Shown here piece after piece: positions 25,665 to 34,918 of a DNA stretch of 43,651 nucleotides. Every line of letters starts with the position of its first letter. Position 1 is the stretch's first letter. The position numbers were made by a program, and so were the translations under genes. Source of the stretch: Treponema sp. (GTDB taxonomy: Bacteria > Spirochaetota > Spirochaetia > Treponematales > Breznakiellaceae); assembly GCA_009784975.1 (NCBI GenBank), contig WQXG01000021.1, positions 1 through 43,651 of the forward strand. Direction: 5' to 3'. Below the pieces are notes generated by a model. That model saw only the letters and a program-made list of their open reading frames with translations. It had not been told where the DNA came from and made no database searches.

Positions 25665-26170
25665 TGAAAAACACTTTAAACGCTATTTTTAAATCTGCGG
25701 CCTCATTTTTGGCTTCCCCCGTAAAACGCCGTCTTTTATTCATTGCGATATTGGGGGTTATAGCCCTGGTTGAATTCTTCGTTTTGGGGCTTGCGCGAAG
25801 GACGTTTGTGTTCTATAATGTAGATGACGGAGTAATTGTCGTAGAAGACCGGATGTTAAAGCATTCCAAGTCAAAAGAAGAGGATATTATCCGGTATACA
25901 GAGGAAACGCTTTTGGGGCCTGTCTCCCCGGAACTGCTGCCCCTCTTTCCAAGGGATACCAAACTTAAGACTTTAATGTACCGAAACAGGGTAGTTTACG
26001 CTGATTTTACTGAAAGCGCGGCTTTATCGTCCGTAGAAGGCGGGAGTGTATTTGACAGTTTCCGTACCCTTTACGAAGGTATTTCAAGGAACTTTTCGTA
26101 TGTAAAGGATATACGCTTTTACATCGAGGGTAATGCTGTTTTCCTGCATCCCGAAGAACAGGGGTTATAA
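25664..26170 (+). CDS. GerMN-domain membrane-anchored protein
   Basis: A 168-residue protein with a membrane anchor at about residues 20-40 (RRLLFIAILGVIALVEFFVLGLA), then a GerMN-like (sporulation/germination) domain: RTFVFYNVDDGVIVVEDRML, EDIIRYTEETLLGPVSPELLPLFPRDTKLKTLMYRNRVVYADFTESAAL. The domain is common near peptidoglycan amidases in non-sporulating bacteria, as here. The ATG overlaps the amidase stop (TAATG), so the two are translationally coupled. The exact role is unknown; a wall or flagellum-associated function is inferred from position. Confidence 0.82.
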   Translation: MKNTLNAIFKSAASFLASPVKRRLLFIAILGVIALVEFFVLGLARRTFVFYNVDDGVIVVEDRMLKHSKSKEEDIIRYTEETLLGPVSPELLPLFPRDTKLKTLMYRNRVVYADFTESAALSSVEGGSVFDSFRTLYEGISRNFSYVKDIRFYIEGNAVFLHPEEQGL

Positions 26171-26213
26171 TAAGGAAAAAAGCCAAAAAAAGAGAAAATT
26201 TTATGTTTTGCCG

Positions 26214-26240
26214 TTGACAAAACATTTTAAATTTTATAGA
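26214..26240 (+). promoter_or_regulatory. flaA promoter candidate
   Basis: TTGACA at 26214-26219 with TATAGA at 26235-26240 (spacer 15), plus a second TATAGT at 26246-26251. It lies in the 124-base gap before flaA. It resembles a housekeeping promoter rather than a sigma28 site. An AAAGGAG ribosome binding site (26282-26288) precedes the ATG at 26295. Confidence 0.55.
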
Positions 26241-26294
26241 CTTGATATAGTGAATAATTTATTAAAAAGAAATGATTTTTTAAAGGAGCTGTAC

Positions 26295-27326
26295 ATGAAA
26301 CAGATGCTCATTCTTGTCGTAATTGCGATGCTGGCGGTTCCGCTGTTTGCCGAAGAAGGCGTTCTTATCGACTTCTCACTGCTCGCTGCGGATATAACTG
26401 TGGGTGATGGTGATACACCTAATCAAAACCAACAAACGTTGATGGATTTCTCCCATGTTGCGGGCGCAAGCTTCGCGGATCGGTACGGAGCGGTTATGAA
26501 AACCTCTCTTGCCATCAGAAACTGGGAAGTAGTTCTTGCTTCTTCATCCAGGACTGTTCAGAACATGTCCTTGAGCTTTACCAGAGAAGCAGCCTCAAGG
26601 GAATTTGGTACTGTAATGGGTGTTAGGATTCGTTTCCCGGTTGAACCATTCAATTCCTGGGCAAAAATCCTGCCGCCATTCGACATTCCTGCCTATGAAA
26701 TTTCGGAGGTAGACGGCGATGGAACTATCACACCAATAGAAAGTGATGGAATTCACTCTGTAAAGAGCCGCTTTGAAGCACAGGAAGAAGGCGCCCCCGC
26801 ATACGGCGTTATTAAAAATGTCGGTGTTATCAGAGAAGTAAAGGTACGTGTATACGGCCTTAATTTCCCGCATGGTCTTTCAACAATTCTTATTGACAGC
26901 TTTGGCAACGAAAGAAATATCTTCATGGGTTACCTCCAGTTCGATGAATGGAATGAACTCATTTGGAGAAACCCCGCTTACATGACAGAAGTCCGCAACC
27001 GCGACATCAGATTGTATCCTCTCTATCCATATTCAACACCCTTTGTCAAGTTCGGCGGTTTCTTAATTCAGCGTGATGCAGCCAGAACTGGCGGCGATTT
27101 TGTTACATATTTTAAAGATGTAAGCATTATCTACGACCTGGCAGTTCTTGACACAGAACGTGATATTGACGATGAGGCAATTTGGAATATTATCCAAACC
27201 CGCGAAGAAGCACGCAAAGTATGGGAAATGGAACGCTTTGGACAGAATCAGGTTCTCCGCTATCTTGAACAGCAGAGACAAGCAACAGAGTTGCCATTTA
27301 ATGATCCTCGCAGGCAAGATCAATAA
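26295..27326 (+). CDS. flaA: Periplasmic flagellar filament sheath protein FlaA
   Basis: Outer-layer (sheath) protein of the spirochaete periplasmic flagellum, exported by Sec to the periplasm where it coats the FlaB core. It is 343 residues from ATG 26295, chosen for AAAGGAG seven bases upstream and a perfect signal peptide (MKQMLILVVIAMLAVPLFAEE). A longer in-frame reading from 26133 would overlap the previous gene and mask the signal. Family features are the N-terminal LIDFSLLAADI, the middle FGTVMGVRIRFPVEPFNSWAKILPPFDIPAYE, and VRVYGLNFPHGLSTILIDSFGNERNIFMGYLQFDEWNEL. It is monocistronic, with its own promoter and terminator. Confidence 0.95.
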   Translation: MKQMLILVVIAMLAVPLFAEEGVLIDFSLLAADITVGDGDTPNQNQQTLMDFSHVAGASFADRYGAVMKTSLAIRNWEVVLASSSRTVQNMSLSFTREAASREFGTVMGVRIRFPVEPFNSWAKILPPFDIPAYEISEVDGDGTITPIESDGIHSVKSRFEAQEEGAPAYGVIKNVGVIREVKVRVYGLNFPHGLSTILIDSFGNERNIFMGYLQFDEWNELIWRNPAYMTEVRNRDIRLYPLYPYSTPFVKFGGFLIQRDAARTGGDFVTYFKDVSIIYDLAVLDTERDIDDEAIWNIIQTREEARKVWEMERFGQNQVLRYLEQQRQATELPFNDPRRQDQ

Positions 27327-27350
27327 TTAAGCCTCCATATCAATTAGGGA

Positions 27351-27383
27351 AATGCTGCCTGAAATCTTCGGGCAGCATTTTTT
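27351..27383 (+). terminator. flaA rho-independent terminator
   Basis: AATGCTGCC (27351-27359) pairs perfectly with GGCAGCATT (27371-27379) around an 11-base loop, followed by TTTTT. It lies 25 bases after the flaA stop. Confidence 0.88.
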
Positions 27384-27393
27384 GTATGTAATT

Positions 27394-28656
27394 ATGGATA
27401 TTGATATAAAACAAAATACCATGGGTGTCCCCCACTACTCTTCTCCGGATCAGATTTTACTAAGAAAAGAATATGAAAAATACTCAGAAATTCGCTATTT
27501 AATTGTTAATGAACTTAAGGAAAATATAGAACATTTAATTACAGAAATTGAATCCAATCCTGTTGTCAGCGCGCGGATAAAAAATTTCCATAGTTATTTT
27601 TCCAAATATATCCGGCTATTAAAAAACGGCCAAAGTGAACCTTTAATAACAGATCTTATGGGCGTAAGAATCATCTGTCCCTTTTTGCTGGATTTACCTG
27701 CCGCAGAGGGATTAATCAAGCAAAAATATAAAATAACTGAACGTGATGAAAAAACACATGGTACCCATAAAGAATTCTGCTATGAGTCAATTCATCTTTT
27801 AATTGAAATACCGCAGGAAATCATCAAAAAACACGGGCATCCCGGAACAGATATTATAGAAATACAAATACGCACTATCCTGCAGGATGCCTGGGCAGAA
27901 GTTGAACATGAACTTGTTTACAAGGCAGAGTTTAATCCATTTGACGAGCCGATGCGGAGAAAACTTTCTGCCATAAACGCAAGTCTTTCATTAGCGGATA
28001 TAATTTTCCAGGAAATCAGGGATCATCAGAAAAAATACAGCAAGGAAATGGGAAAAAGACGGGAAACATTTTTTCAAAAGATTGAAGAATCGACAGACAG
28101 CCTTCTTTTTACGGCAGAAGCATTAAAAAACAATATCGAAGCCTCATTTACGGAATTTGAAGCCGAAAACCTTGACAACATTCATTCAATTGACGACTTG
28201 CTTGTAAGCGCTCTATCCGCTCACAATCAAAACCGTTTTAACGAAGCAATAAGCAAATACACAAGAATTCTTGAACTAAAACCGGACAACGCAATATGCT
28301 CAATTATTTACAAACACCGCGCGATGGCTAATTTTGCCTGTTCTCAATACGAACCTGCAATCGAAGATTTTAGCTCTGCTCTTGTTTATGATCCTCAATC
28401 CTATAAAGCGGCATATTACCGCGGCGTTGTAAGGTCAGTTTTAAAACAATATTTACCGGCAATAGACGACTACACATTATCCCTAACCATAAACCCGTAT
28501 CAATCCTTCTGCCTCTTCCGCCGCGGACAAGCCTACTACCACATAGGCGACTACCCTAGCGCCCTGGCAGACTGCGAAAACTCACTTGCCCTTGAACCCG
28601 AAAACAGATCCGCTTCCAAATTTAAAAATATCCTGCACCAAAAACTAAAAATGTAA
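27394..28656 (+). CDS. RelA/SpoT-type alarmone synthetase with C-terminal TPRs
   Basis: 420 residues from ATG 27394. An ATG at 27352 lies inside the flaA terminator stem and is unlikely; 27421 is another option, and none has a clear ribosome binding site. The first ~220 residues are a (p)ppGpp synthetase domain with no HD hydrolase: LITDLMGVRIICPF, CYESIHLLIEI (G-loop) and EIQIRTILQDAWAEVEHELVYK with the catalytic Glu. After a helical linker come three or more TPR units (HNQNRFNEAISKYTRILELKPDNA and two following). It would transfer pyrophosphate from ATP to GTP/GDP or a related acceptor, with the TPRs as partner-binding modules. It differs from RelQ-type small synthetases by the TPR tail. 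Confidence 0.87.
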   Translation: MDIDIKQNTMGVPHYSSPDQILLRKEYEKYSEIRYLIVNELKENIEHLITEIESNPVVSARIKNFHSYFSKYIRLLKNGQSEPLITDLMGVRIICPFLLDLPAAEGLIKQKYKITERDEKTHGTHKEFCYESIHLLIEIPQEIIKKHGHPGTDIIEIQIRTILQDAWAEVEHELVYKAEFNPFDEPMRRKLSAINASLSLADIIFQEIRDHQKKYSKEMGKRRETFFQKIEESTDSLLFTAEALKNNIEASFTEFEAENLDNIHSIDDLLVSALSAHNQNRFNEAISKYTRILELKPDNAICSIIYKHRAMANFACSQYEPAIEDFSSALVYDPQSYKAAYYRGVVRSVLKQYLPAIDDYTLSLTINPYQSFCLFRRGQAYYHIGDYPSALADCENSLALEPENRSASKFKNILHQKLKM

Positions 28657-28659
28657 AAT

Positions 28660-28732
28660 TGATCGAGGAGAGAATCGAACTCCCGACCAGTTGCTTAGAA
28701 GGCAACTGCTCTATCCACTGAGCTACTCGACC
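28660..28732 (-). tRNA. tRNA-Arg (anticodon TCT)
   Basis: Reads GGTCGAG...CTCGATC on the minus strand with an acceptor of seven pairs (one G-T), D arm TAGCTCAGTGGATAGAGCA, anticodon stem GTTGC/GCAAC with loop CTTCTAA (anticodon TCT, reading AGA), and T arm GGGAGTTCGATTCTCTC. CCA is not encoded. No separate promoter is obvious; it lies just downstream of the V-ATPase operon on the same strand. Confidence 0.95.
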
Positions 28733-28735
28733 AAA

Positions 28736-28760
28736 TTTACAGGCGAAAACCGCCTGTAAA
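28736..28760 (-). terminator. Perfect hairpin between V-ATPase operon and tRNA-Arg
   Basis: TTTACAGGCG (28736-28745) pairs perfectly with CGCCTGTAAA (28751-28760) around a five-base loop. On the minus strand the hairpin is followed by only three T, so it may be a weak terminator for atpK or a processing signal ahead of the tRNA. Confidence 0.55.
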
Positions 28761-28773
28761 CCGCTATCAGAGA

Positions 28774-29208
28774 TCAGAGACTAATCATCGTAAGAACCAT
28801 GACAAACAATGCAACCGGCTCTATAACACCAACAATGGCTATGTTTTGGGCAAAACCTTTTCCTGTTTCAGCAAAAGCATCGCAAGCGGCGGCGGCGGCT
28901 TTTCCCTGAATAACAGCCGTTATACCAATTGCAATACCGGAAACAATACTGAATCCCAAATAGAACAAACCGTCTTGTGGATTTGCAAAAGCGACATTTT
29001 TAATTTCTGTCATCATTATAAAGGCGTAAAAAGTATTTGTTAAAGGAAAGCCAGAAAATACCAACAATGTCATTGGAGCCGCTTTATTGGTAAGATAACA
29101 CTTTTTCCATGCCCCGATTGTAGCCTGCGCTACACAACCAATACCCATACCTGAACCGAGTGCTGCCATACCCAGCACCATACTGGCTCCCAATAAACCT
29201 AAATTCAT
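28774..29208 (-). CDS. atpK: V-type ATP synthase subunit K (proteolipid ring)
   Basis: Membrane ring subunit carrying the transported ion. The 144 residues form four hydrophobic helices with the Gly-rich packing typical of c/K subunits (GASMVLGMAALGSGMGIGC, GFSIVSGIAIGITAVIQGKAAAA). The last helix IVGVIEPVALFVMVLTM contains the ion-binding Glu. It is last in the operon, 21 bases after subunit I. Confidence 0.95.
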   Translation of the reverse strand: MNLGLLGASMVLGMAALGSGMGIGCVAQATIGAWKKCYLTNKAAPMTLLVFSGFPLTNTFYAFIMMTEIKNVAFANPQDGLFYLGFSIVSGIAIGITAVIQGKAAAAACDAFAETGKGFAQNIAIVGVIEPVALFVMVLTMISL

Positions 29209-29229
29209 AATCCTTTTCTCCTATATTAT

Positions 29230-31203
29230 TTATTTTTTAGTAACCACTTTTTGCATAAATGGCTGATAGGGTTTCCCTGACCAGGAAATACCTACATGCC
29301 CCGAGAATTCCAATGTATTAAGGCGCACTGCGTGAACAAGCACCGATAAAACATTAAGCACCATATTTAATCCATGTCCAAAAACAAGCAGGATAATACC
29401 CGCGAAAATTAAAAAACTGCCCAGCATAGGACCTGCCATAAGGTTAATAGTCGCCGCGATTGAGGCGCCCGCAAGCCCTACAGCCCAAAGTCTTATATAG
29501 GACATAATATCCGAGAATATATTTATAACTCCCAAAATTGCCATAACAGAATTTCCAAGACCTGATTTTATTGATTGTTTTAAACTAACCTCATAACAGC
29601 TAAAAATAAAACTTAATAAAAAGCCGCCTGCGATAAGATAAAGTGAAACCGGTAAAAACGGAATTACACGATTTTCTGTGCTTACAATTAAAACAAGAAC
29701 GATATTATAAATACCGGCAAGCATTCCGATAGAGCCAATTTCCGCGAAAGCTCTTGCTTTTAAACCTTTGGTCTTAATATATCTGAATACATTTGTAAGA
29801 TGCGCTATCGACAAATGCAATAACCCCAGCGTAAAACAGAAAATCTGCATATTTTGATCGACTGTTACCTTGTCTGATTTAGCTGTGGAAAGCAGTGAAA
29901 GAGAAATGTTTTGTAAAAACTGCGGCGCTTTATCAGAATCCACTCCAAACCATGAACATGTAATAACACCCCATGCTGTGTTAAATAATCCAAGAAGCAT
30001 CAATAGCGGCAGCCCCTGAAATATAGCTTTCTTTTCTGATTTTGTTTTAATAATCATAACTATGGCTATAAGAACAAGAATTAAACCGTAAGCGGCATCT
30101 CCGAATATCATTGCAAAGAAGATACAGAAGAAAAGCAAAAACGACGGAGAAATATCAACTTCATGGTATCCCGGCAAAATACCCAGAAAACTTGTTATTG
30201 GATTCAAAAGATTAATAAACTTGTTGTTTTTAAGTTTTGTAGGCACTTTTTCGTCGCTGACTGCGGGTTCATATACCGTAAGCGCCCAGCAATTTTCCTT
30301 TGCGGCAGCTTTTACATTTTCTACATCTTCCGCGGGTACAAAACCTGTTAACCAGGCAAGATTGGATTTTGCCTCGCTTGCGTCTACAGCTGTCATTGCT
30401 TCTTCAAACTCAATATCCTGATGGATTTTAATCATTTCCTTGTCCAGAACATTGCGGCGATCTGCGAAACTTTTTATTTTCTCATCATGTTCTTCTATTT
30501 CGTGCCTGATTATTTCCGCTTCATGAATATATTCAGAAAGTTTTCTTTCCGGCAGTTTAAAAGGAGCAATACCTTTAATTTCTTTTTCAAAAACAATCAG
30601 ATGCACAACATTTTTGCTGCTCTTAACTTTGATATATATAACATCATCATCAAGGTTGTCAAAATCAGACTGAAAAATTTTATAAAGAAAAACAGGCATT
30701 TCCATTTCTTCTATTGAATGAGGATCAAAATCTCCCCAGGAAGAAATGCGTTCAATTTCCTGACTAAGAAAAAGATCCCTTTCCTTTAATATTTTGCGTT
30801 CTTTATCGATGGTAAGCATATAATCAGATAACTCAGGTCTCGCGGGAGCCCTTACCGCGCTAAGAGAATACGGCTCTTCTTCTTCTGTGCCGAAAATATC
30901 AGTCGCGCGCCGTCCCCTGTGCAAACCAACGGGTTTCTGACGGCGTTCAAAACCGGGGGTTAAATCTTCCGGGTCAGACTTTTTTTTCTTTTTTGGCGGT
31001 TTTGCTTTTGGCAGCTTAAAACTTCGGATAAGACCTATCGCATCGTCTACTTTCACTTTCCGTCTTTGAGCATTTGAATTAATATCTATGGGAACATCTT
31101 TAAGTTCAAGATGCACAACTCCTACTTCCCTGAGTTTATTCAGCGCAATATCACAAAACGAGTTCTGCACGACAAGGCATATTTTTTTCATTGGTACAAT
31201 CAT
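29230..31203 (-). CDS. atpI: V-type ATP synthase subunit I
   Basis: The a-like stator subunit coupling rotor and membrane half-channels. At 657 residues, the cytoplasmic N-terminal half is helical (coiled coil at about 215-260) with an unusual Lys/Pro-rich insertion near residues 65-105 (KAKPPKKKKKSDPEDLTPGFERRQK). The C-terminal half has about seven or eight membrane segments, including SPSFLLFFCIFFAMIFGDAAYGL and SYIRLWAVGLAGASIAATINLM, typical of the family. The start overlaps the subunit D stop by four bases (ATGA). MIVPM could start either at the first or the second Met. Confidence 0.95.
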   Translation of the reverse strand: MIVPMKKICLVVQNSFCDIALNKLREVGVVHLELKDVPIDINSNAQRRKVKVDDAIGLIRSFKLPKAKPPKKKKKSDPEDLTPGFERRQKPVGLHRGRRATDIFGTEEEEPYSLSAVRAPARPELSDYMLTIDKERKILKERDLFLSQEIERISSWGDFDPHSIEEMEMPVFLYKIFQSDFDNLDDDVIYIKVKSSKNVVHLIVFEKEIKGIAPFKLPERKLSEYIHEAEIIRHEIEEHDEKIKSFADRRNVLDKEMIKIHQDIEFEEAMTAVDASEAKSNLAWLTGFVPAEDVENVKAAAKENCWALTVYEPAVSDEKVPTKLKNNKFINLLNPITSFLGILPGYHEVDISPSFLLFFCIFFAMIFGDAAYGLILVLIAIVMIIKTKSEKKAIFQGLPLLMLLGLFNTAWGVITCSWFGVDSDKAPQFLQNISLSLLSTAKSDKVTVDQNMQIFCFTLGLLHLSIAHLTNVFRYIKTKGLKARAFAEIGSIGMLAGIYNIVLVLIVSTENRVIPFLPVSLYLIAGGFLLSFIFSCYEVSLKQSIKSGLGNSVMAILGVINIFSDIMSYIRLWAVGLAGASIAATINLMAGPMLGSFLIFAGIILLVFGHGLNMVLNVLSVLVHAVRLNTLEFSGHVGISWSGKPYQPFMQKVVTKK

Positions 31204-31802
31204 ATACTTACCTCGCTTGACGCGCTCTTCGCGATTTTGCCTCTTACAACAGAAGCCGTCTGCTGATCTCCAAGATAAACCTGTATTCTTTTTATATTTC
31301 CCGCCGCTTCCGGTATTTTTATTTTTTCAAAAAGATTTACCCTCTGCGTTGTTGTGCGAAGCTCTCGATCCAGCCTTCTGCGCTGCTCTTCCACAATTTC
31401 CGCTTCCAGTTCCAAAAGCAGCGACTGTTTCATGCTGTCAACTGCGGTATCCAGCCACAGCGGAGTATGCACAAGATCGTACCTGGAAATTTTAAAATCG
31501 GCGCCTTTAAAAATAGGGATTGCAACCCCCGCGACATTTCCGGTATCTGTCCTGAGACTCGTAATTGACAATATATCTTTTGTAAAAAAACCTTTCTCTC
31601 CAAAAACAGCAATCCATCTTTTAAATGATTCATCCAGATTTTCCCTTGCGGAGTGTAATTCCTTAAGGCGAAGATCTGTAAGCCTTATTTCTCCCTGAAG
31701 CTGCTGCTTTTTAAGCATTAAAGTCGGCAAATAACGCTTGTACATTTTAAGAGAATCTTTTTGTTTTTTAAGCTCGTTTTTTGTAAGCCTTATTTTTGCC
31801 AT
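31200..31802 (-). CDS. atpD: V-type ATP synthase subunit D
   Basis: Central rotor shaft of the V1 part. A 200-residue, strongly helical protein with the family start KIRLTKNELKKQKDSLKMYKRYLPTLMLKKQQLQ and C-terminal RTTTQRVNLFEKIKIPEAAGNIKRI. It lies 11 bases after subunit B and overlaps subunit I by four. The symbol follows V-type naming and is not the F-type beta subunit. Confidence 0.94.
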   Translation of the reverse strand: MAKIRLTKNELKKQKDSLKMYKRYLPTLMLKKQQLQGEIRLTDLRLKELHSARENLDESFKRWIAVFGEKGFFTKDILSITSLRTDTGNVAGVAIPIFKGADFKISRYDLVHTPLWLDTAVDSMKQSLLLELEAEIVEEQRRRLDRELRTTTQRVNLFEKIKIPEAAGNIKRIQVYLGDQQTASVVRGKIAKSASSEVSI

Positions 31803-31813
31803 TTTTTATCCTG

Positions 31814-33109
31814 TTAGTTGCCGGGCCAGAATTTATTTATCAATTCTGTACGCAAACCGGTTTCTTCCGGTTCAAAACAATCGGACAGAATTTCCCATCC
31901 TAAATCCAGCGCTTTTTCCAGCGGTATATTTACCGAAAGATCCATCATTCTTGTTTCAAATTGTTCCCCGTATTTTAAAAGTTTTTCATCCCAGTGTGTC
32001 ATGATAAAGCCCATTGCTTTTTTCTCCAGCGTATCGCGGAAAGAAGAATAAAGTTTGATCATACCGTCCATAAGAGCGCGGTGATCTTCGCGGGTTTTTC
32101 CGTTTACCTGCTGTTTAAGACGGGAGAGGGAACCGAAAGGTTCGATACGCCCGTTTTTAAGATAGTACTGCCCTTCTGTAATGTAGCCGGTATTGTCGGG
32201 GACGGGGTGAGTGACATCATCGCCGGGCATTGTGGTTACGCCGAGTACCGTAATTGAACCTGCGGTTTCAAAGTCGACGGCTTTTTCATAACGGCTTGCA
32301 AGCTGACTGTAAAGATCGCCGGGGTAACCGCGGTTGGACGGAACCTGTTCCTGAATAATTGAAATTTCTTTCATGGCATCGGCAAAGTTTGTCATGTCAG
32401 TTAAAAGTACGAGTACGTCTTTTCCCTGAAGAGCAAATTGCTCCGCTACAGCAAGAGACATATCCGGTATCATAAGACATTCTACAGTAGGATCGCTTGC
32501 GGTATGCACGAACATAACGGTACGCGCCAAAGCTCCGCCGTTTTCCAGAGTATCTTTAAAAGTAAGATAATCGTCGTATTTAAGACCCATGCCGCCAAGA
32601 ATGATAACATCAACTTCCGCCTGCATCGCGATACGCGCAAGCAGCTCATTGTACGGTTCGCCTGATACGGAGAAAATAGGCAGTTTCTGGGAAACAACCA
32701 ATGTGTTAAAAAGGTCGATCATCGGAATACCGGTACGGATCATTTTACGCGGAATAATACGCTGAGACGGATTAACAGAAGGTCCGCCTATCGGGATCAT
32801 GTTATCCTTCAATGCGGGACCGTTGTCACGCGCTTTTCCCGAACCGGTAAAAACCCTGCCCATGAGATTTTCACAAAATGAAACCTGCATCGGGCGGCCC
32901 AAAAAGCGTACGGTATCACCTGTGGAAATACCTCTGCCTCCCGCAAAGACCTGAAGGGAAACAATATCGCCCTGGAGCCTGTTCACTTCCGCGAGAGAAG
33001 TTCCAAATACAGTATCTACCTCGGCTAAATCTCCGTAACGTACTCCGTCTGCTTTAACGGTAATAACGCTTCCTGTTATTGATTCTATTTTGCTGTAAAC
33101 TTTATTCAT
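31814..33109 (-). CDS. atpB: V-type ATP synthase subunit B
   Basis: The non-catalytic nucleotide-binding-fold subunit of the V1 hexamer. The 431 residues have the beta-barrel N-terminus ([27 protein letters not shown]), [70 protein letters not shown] (no Walker A lysine, as expected) and SRGYPG-like [21 protein letters not shown]. It follows subunit A after 9 bases. Confidence 0.96.
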   Translation of the reverse strand: MNKVYSKIESITGSVITVKADGVRYGDLAEVDTVFGTSLAEVNRLQGDIVSLQVFAGGRGISTGDTVRFLGRPMQVSFCENLMGRVFTGSGKARDNGPALKDNMIPIGGPSVNPSQRIIPRKMIRTGIPMIDLFNTLVVSQKLPIFSVSGEPYNELLARIAMQAEVDVIILGGMGLKYDDYLTFKDTLENGGALARTVMFVHTASDPTVECLMIPDMSLAVAEQFALQGKDVLVLLTDMTNFADAMKEISIIQEQVPSNRGYPGDLYSQLASRYEKAVDFETAGSITVLGVTTMPGDDVTHPVPDNTGYITEGQYYLKNGRIEPFGSLSRLKQQVNGKTREDHRALMDGMIKLYSSFRDTLEKKAMGFIMTHWDEKLLKYGEQFETRMMDLSVNIPLEKALDLGWEILSDCFEPEETGLRTELINKFWPGN

Positions 33110-33118
33110 ATTTTTTTC

Positions 33119-34918
33119 CTAAACAAGAATTTTCTCGGCTTCTTTATCCATGCCTTTTGATTGACTCTTGACTGTTTTTTCTATTTCCGCTTCAAGAGTA
33201 TCAAACCTTGCGCTCTTCCATTCGCATCCATTGTAGTCCAGGAATTTCTGCCTTAGTTTATTAAACCATGTACGCGCCACGTTTTTTTCTGTAAATTCAA
33301 ACTGGGAGGCGAGCACTATAAGCAGTTTGGTAAATACATAAATCTGTCTTTCCGGTTTAACAGCCGCGTCTACAGGATCAAATGAGTTTTGCTGGAAGTA
33401 GACTGAGTCTACAAGTTCACCTTTTAAATAAACAATGTAGTCTTCGATACTTGTTCCCTCTTCTCCTACAACCTTCATCATCTGCTCAACTTCTGTGCCT
33501 CTTCTCATAAAATTAAGCGCATAGCCGACTTTTTTTGCGTCGATAATGCCCTTGTATTTTGACCATGACTCAAGCGGATGAATTGCCGGGAACTTGCGCG
33601 CGTCTGACCTTTCACGGCTTAAACCGTGAAAAGCGCCGACAACTTTTAATGTTGCCTGTGTTACAGGTTCTTCAAAGTTACCGCCGGCAGGACTTACCGT
33701 TCCTCCGATTGTAACAGAACCGAGACTTCCGTCGCGCAGGCGCACAATACCGGCTCTTTCGTAGAAACTGGCTATCGTAGATTCCATGTAAGCGGGGAAA
33801 GCTTCTTCTCCCGGGATTTCTTCCAGGCGCCCTGACATTTCGCGCATCGCCTGCGCCCAGCGGCTGGTTGAGTCTGCAAGAAGCAGAACATGCAATCCCA
33901 TTTGCCTGTAGTATTCCGCCAGGGTAACAGCGGTATAAACCGATGCTTCACGGGCTGCAACAGGCATGGATGATGTATTACAGATGATGATTGTCCGTTC
34001 CATGAGGGAGCGGCCTGTTCTTTCATCTTTTAATTCCGGGAATTCAATAAGGGTTTCTACTACTTCACCCGCGCGTTCACCGCAGGCTGCAATAATTACG
34101 ATATCAACATCCGCGAAGCGGCTTGTTATCTGCTGCAATACTGTTTTTCCCGCTCCGAAAGGACCCGGAATACAATATGTGCCGCCGCGCGCAACAGGAT
34201 AAAAAGTATCAACAAGGCGGACACGGGTAACCATTGGATCTACAGGTTTAAGGCGTTCTTCATAGCAATCAATAGCGCGTTTTACCGGCCATTTAAAACT
34301 TAAAGTAACAGGAAAGGTATTGCCTTTTTCATCTGTAAGTTCCGCGATTGTGTCACGAAGCTTGTAAGTACCCGCCGGTTTTATCGAAGAAATTGTATAG
34401 CTGCCGAACATGTTAAACGGCACCATTATGCGGTGTTTAAACGAACCTTCCGGAACGGTACCCAGCGTATCGGCGCGTTCAACCTTATCGCCCTGTTTTG
34501 CAATTGGTGTAAATTGCCAGTCGATATTATCCGCGAGAGGTTCAAGGTATACTCCCCTTTCAAGGAAGTAGCCTGCGGCTTTTGCAAGCTGAGGAAGCGG
34601 GTTTTGGAGCCCGTCATACACCTGACCCAAAAGACCGGGGCCTACTTCTACAGAGAGCATATCTCCTGTAAACTCAACCGTGTCGCCGATTGTAATGCCC
34701 TTGGTTATTTCGAAAACCTGAAGCTGTGCTACTTCTCCGCGAATACGGATAACTTCACTTTTCAGTTTTGTTTCTGAAGGGGGGGTCCCCAGTGAGCCGC
34801 CATTCTGCTTGTCTATAACTTTGACAAAGCCGACCTCATTCATGGAAACAATTCCATCAAAACGGACACTTACCATGTTGCCGTTAACTGCCGTTACTTT
34901 TCCTTTTGTTCCGATCAT
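33119..34918 (-). CDS. atpA: V-type ATP synthase catalytic subunit A
   Basis: The catalytic subunit hydrolysing or making ATP. The 599 residues include Walker A GPFGAGKTVLQQ, the non-homologous region typical of V/A-type A subunits between the barrel and the P-loop (about residues 110-190), VIIAACGERAGEVVETLIEFPEL, LLADSTSRWAQAMREMSGRLEEIPGEEAFPAY and GTVSPAGGNFEEPVTQ. Its ATG overlaps the stop of the DUF2764 gene by four bases. Confidence 0.97.
   Translation of the reverse strand: MIGTKGKVTAVNGNMVSVRFDGIVSMNEVGFVKVIDKQNGGSLGTPPSETKLKSEVIRIRGEVAQLQVFEITKGITIGDTVEFTGDMLSVEVGPGLLGQVYDGLQNPLPQLAKAAGYFLERGVYLEPLADNIDWQFTPIAKQGDKVERADTLGTVPEGSFKHRIMVPFNMFGSYTISSIKPAGTYKLRDTIAELTDEKGNTFPVTLSFKWPVKRAIDCYEERLKPVDPMVTRVRLVDTFYPVARGGTYCIPGPFGAGKTVLQQITSRFADVDIVIIAACGERAGEVVETLIEFPELKDERTGRSLMERTIIICNTSSMPVAAREASVYTAVTLAEYYRQMGLHVLLLADSTSRWAQAMREMSGRLEEIPGEEAFPAYMESTIASFYERAGIVRLRDGSLGSVTIGGTVSPAGGNFEEPVTQATLKVVGAFHGLSRERSDARKFPAIHPLESWSKYKGIIDAKKVGYALNFMRRGTEVEQMMKVVGEEGTSIEDYIVYLKGELVDSVYFQQNSFDPVDAAVKPERQIYVFTKLLIVLASQFEFTEKNVARTWFNKLRQKFLDYNGCEWKSARFDTLEAEIEKTVKSQSKGMDKEAEKILV

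Noticed and set aside
26133-26294. Longer N-terminus for FlaA
   Set aside because: It overlaps the GerMN gene and hides a clear signal peptide that starts at 26295 behind a strong ribosome binding site.
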